64,000 bases of DNA from contig JAFEDJ010000005.1 in the NCBI GenBank assembly GCA_018241685.1, forward strand, positions 1 through 64,000, given 5' to 3'. The stretch is from Pseudomonadota bacterium. Its GTDB lineage: Bacteria; Pseudomonadota; Gammaproteobacteria; Burkholderiales; Rhodocyclaceae. Of the stretch, positions 61,987-64,000 are shown in pieces; position 1 is the first letter of the stretch; each line of letters starts with the position of its first letter. The position numbers and the translations under genes were made by a program. Below the pieces are notes generated by a model that was not told the DNA's origin, did not search any database, and saw only the letters and a program-made list of their open reading frames with translations.

Positions 61987-63447
61987 TCAGTACTTGATCA
62001 TCACGTTGCGCAGCTCGGTGTAGAACTCCAGCGAGTGCAGGCCACCTTCACGGCCGATTCCGGACTGCTTGGAGCCACCGAAGGGCGTGCGCAGGTCGCG
62101 CAGGAACCAGCTGTTGATCCAGCACAGGCCCACTTCGATCTGCGCGGCCAGGCGGCTGGCGCGGCTGATGTCCTGGGTGTAGATGGAGGTGGCGAGGCCG
62201 TACTTGGTGTCGTTGGCCATGCGCACAGCCTCTTCTTCGGTGTCGAAGGGCTGGATGTGGCAGCACGGTCCGAAGATCTCTTCGCGCACGACGGAGGCGG
62301 TTTCCGGCAGGCCGGTCCAGATGGTCGGCTCGACCCAGCAGCCGTCCTTCAGCGCGTCCGGCATGTTGGGCACGCCACCGCCGGTGACGATGGTGGCGCC
62401 TTCAGCCTTGGCCTTCTCGTAGTAGGACAGCACCTTCTTCTGGTGCACCTTGCTGACCAGCGGGCCGATCTTGGTGTCCGCATCGAAGGGAAGGCCCGGC
62501 TTCATCGCCTCGGCCTTGGCCTTCAGTGCATTCACGAACTTGTCGAAGATCGGGCGCTCGACATACACGCGCTCGGTGCCCAGGCAGACCTGGCCGCAGT
62601 TTTCGAAGACCGAGCGGGTGACGGTATTGACCGCGTTCTCGAAGTCGCAGTCGGCGAACACCACGGCGGCGTTCTTTCCGCCCAGCTCCAGGGACACCGG
62701 GCGGATGCCGTCGGCGCCGGCCTTCATGATGGCGGTGCCGGTCTTGGTCTCGCCGGTGAAGGTAATGCCGTCCACGTCCGGGTGGGCGGTCAGCAGCGCG
62801 CCGGCGGAATCCACGCCATAGCCGTTGACCACGTTGTACACACCAGCGGGCACGCCGACCTTGTTCATCACTTCGCCGAGCAGGGTCGCGGTGGCCGGGG
62901 TGACCTCGGAGGGCTTGACGACCACGGTGTTGCCGCAGGCCAGCGCCGGGCCGACCTTCCAGGTCATCAGCAGCAGCGGCAGGTTCCACGGGCTGATCAC
63001 CGCGATCACGCCGCGCGGCGTGCGCACGCCGTAGCTGCGCGCGGTCTTGCCATCGGGGGTACGCATCTCGAAGGACTCGGTGGAGACGTTCTTGATGGTG
63101 TCGGTGAAGATCTGGAAGTTGGCCGCGCCGCGGGGAATATCAATGTGGGACGCCAGGTGGGCTGGCTTGCCGGTGTCGGCGATTTCGGCCTGCAGGAAGT
63201 CATCGAAGCGGTTGTTGATCTCGGCGACGATGCCATCGAGCATCTTGCAGCGCTCGACCACCGACAGCTTGCCCCAAGGGCCATGCAGCGCAGCCTTCGC
63301 GGCAGCCACGGCGGCATCCACTTCAGCCTTGCCGGCCTCATGGACCAGGCCGATCAGGGAGTTGTCCACCGGGTTGCGGTTCTCGTAGGTCTTGCCGCTG
63401 ACGTTGGTGACGTACTCACCGTTAATGAAGTTCTTGAATTCTTTCAT
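61987..63447 (-). CDS. dmpC: 2-Hydroxymuconic semialdehyde dehydrogenase
   Basis: A 486-residue NAD-dependent aldehyde dehydrogenase (DmpC, XylG group). It oxidises 2-hydroxymuconate semialdehyde, the catechol ring-cleavage product. Start ATG 63447 gives MKEFKNFINGEYVTNVSGKTYENRNPV, typical of this enzyme. The substrate and cofactor motifs are ISPWNLPLLLMTWKVGPALACGN near 155, VSLELGGKNAAVVFADCD near 255 (general base Glu) and NCGQVCLGTERVYV near 285 (catalytic Cys). Aminomuconate semialdehyde dehydrogenase is the closest alternative. An AT-rich control region precedes it. Confidence 0.92.
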   Translation of the reverse strand: MKEFKNFINGEYVTNVSGKTYENRNPVDNSLIGLVHEAGKAEVDAAVAAAKAALHGPWGKLSVVERCKMLDGIVAEINNRFDDFLQAEIADTGKPAHLASHIDIPRGAANFQIFTDTIKNVSTESFEMRTPDGKTARSYGVRTPRGVIAVISPWNLPLLLMTWKVGPALACGNTVVVKPSEVTPATATLLGEVMNKVGVPAGVYNVVNGYGVDSAGALLTAHPDVDGITFTGETKTGTAIMKAGADGIRPVSLELGGKNAAVVFADCDFENAVNTVTRSVFENCGQVCLGTERVYVERPIFDKFVNALKAKAEAMKPGLPFDADTKIGPLVSKVHQKKVLSYYEKAKAEGATIVTGGGVPNMPDALKDGCWVEPTIWTGLPETASVVREEIFGPCCHIQPFDTEEEAVRMANDTKYGLATSIYTQDISRASRLAAQIEVGLCWINSWFLRDLRTPFGGSKQSGIGREGGLHSLEFYTELRNVMIKY

Positions 63448-63684
63448 GTCTTTCTCACTGTCTGAGGTCTCGTAGGCCCGGCTGGTCACGGCACCTGGGC
63501 GGGCACGGCCCGACGGGAGCTGGACACTTCTTCCGGAGTGATCGCTCGGCGGGGCGCTGTTCTCGGCCTCGGTCGATCGACTGAATCTAGTTTAGCGAGA
63601 TTTAATTAAAATCTCGATATTTTTTTATTCTGTGTTTGTCCCATTGCGACGCCCTTGCGGGCGTCGCCGTGGATGCCGCAAGAA
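63448..63684. promoter_or_regulatory. AT-rich control region between catechol dioxygenase and dehydrogenase
   Basis: This 237-base gap breaks the meta-cleavage gene row. CGAGATTT (63596-63603) pairs with AAATCTCG (63609-63616) around a five-base centre in the AT-rich core. It has the look of a LysR-type or similar operator next to a promoter for the dehydrogenase gene. A T-run (ATATTTTTTTATT) follows on the plus strand. Closer to the dioxygenase stop lies the GC-rich stem listed separately. Confidence 0.45.
63646..63667 (-). terminator. Stem-loop after catechol 2,3-dioxygenase
   Basis: GCGACGCCC (63646-63654) pairs exactly with GGGCGTCGC (63659-63667), loop TTGC, 18 bases after the dioxygenase stop at 63685. 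On the minus strand no T-run follows at once. Likely end or attenuation point of the dioxygenase transcript. Confidence 0.5.
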
Positions 63685-64000
63685 TCAGGTGAACACGCTC
63701 AGGAAAGCCTCGTTGAGCTTGCGGTCGTGATAGAAGATCGCAGGCCCGAGGGTTTCGTCGTACCACGTGATGACAGGCTTGTCCGGATAAGCGATGTAGC
63801 CACCGGAGAACACCTCGTTGCGGTTGCCGGACGGGTCGAAGAAGTAGATCGTCTCGCCGCGGGTGATGCCGTGGCGGGTCGGCCCGATGTCGATCGACGT
63901 GTGGGTGCGGGACAGCACGTCACCGGCGTGCAGTACCTTTTCCCAGCTGCCCAGTTCGAAGGACACGTGGTGCAGCTTGCCCTTCACCGGCTGGCGGATG
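63685..64000 (-). CDS. dmpB: Catechol 2,3-dioxygenase, C-terminal part
   Basis: The window ends inside this gene; about 105 C-terminal residues are visible. They match extradiol catechol 2,3-dioxygenase (DmpB, XylE). Iron ligands are the histidine in [10 protein letters not shown] and the glutamate in [10 protein letters not shown]. The active-site histidine in [10 protein letters not shown] and the tyrosine in IYFFDP are also present. It opens catechol between C2 and C3 to 2-hydroxymuconate semialdehyde. The next gene downstream encodes the enzyme for that product. The N-terminal domain and start codon lie beyond 64000. Confidence 0.92.
   Translation of the reverse strand, partial: IRQPVKGKLHHVSFELGSWEKVLHAGDVLSRTHTSIDIGPTRHGITRGETIYFFDPSGNRNEVFSGGYIAYPDKPVITWYDETLGPAIFYHDRKLNEAFLSVFT

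Noticed and set aside
63596..63616. FNR-type box in the AT-rich gap before the dehydrogenase gene
   Set aside because: The arms are CGAGATTT/AAATCTCG; neither TTGAT nor ATCAA is present at the required spacing.

Overview
The window is GC-rich, densely coded chromosomal DNA from a Gram-negative bacterium. A betaproteobacterium close to Rhodocyclales (Thauera, Azoarcus and relatives) fits best. The reasons are the SfnG/SsuABC sulfur-scavenging locus, the DUF2760 plus Hsp70-like cassette, a 16-strand-type porin with an N-terminal coiled coil, a one-chain indolepyruvate:ferredoxin oxidoreductase, a catechol meta-cleavage operon and sigma-54-linked aromatic control. This placement is inferred from gene content. 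I saw no rRNA, tRNA, CRISPR array or intact insertion sequence.

Layout. 1-460 is a leader with a good sigma-54 promoter. 461-8014 (+) is an organosulfur operon: FMN reductase, dimethylsulfone monooxygenase SfnG, two acyl-CoA-dehydrogenase-fold flavoproteins (the second SfnB-like), a trans-sulfuration PLP enzyme, an SsuD-like monooxygenase and an amidohydrolase-fold protein. 8076-10234 (-) repeats the last two genes as paralogues in mirror image. 10494-13874 (+) is ssuA-ssuC-ssuB plus a GntR/UTRA regulator. The logic is import of sulfonates, FMNH2-dependent C-S cleavage to sulfite, and sulfite use for cysteine and methionine.

13871-19057 (-) is a DUF2760/Hsp70-like/Hsp70-like operon. 19212-21457 holds a cupin, a quinone-reductase-like flavoprotein and a GlxA-type AraC regulator. 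21605-24208 is a hybrid histidine kinase. 24205-29770 is an accessory stretch with decayed genes (an oxidoreductase tail, an internally deleted ATP-grasp protein) and small secreted or membrane proteins of unknown role.

29767-34941 (-) is a Rieske oxygenase, reductase and two outer-membrane/periplasmic proteins (DUF1302, DUF1329). They lie divergent from an XylR/DmpR-type sigma-54 activator (35167-36897), and the gap between them carries a matching sigma-54 promoter and tandem operators. 36912-43359 holds an unknown gene pair with non-ATG starts, a chemotaxis receptor, a His-tailed DMT exporter and the chromate exporter ChrA. KatG follows.

45898-55041 is a signalling island: a globin-coupled HD-GYP protein preceded by a perfect FNR-type box, a response regulator with an unfamiliar output domain, a large hybrid kinase with an Hpt domain, an REC-HD-GYP protein and a paralogue of the first regulator. 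The last three genes overlap at their stop/start codons.

55085-64000 (-) is a porin, the indolepyruvate oxidoreductase and a catechol meta-cleavage set (oxalocrotonate decarboxylase, oxopentenoate hydratase, hydroxymuconic semialdehyde dehydrogenase, partial catechol 2,3-dioxygenase). The points that most deserve follow-up are the mirrored SsuD/pseudo-amidohydrolase pairs and the FNR-linked globin/HD-GYP/phosphorelay island.
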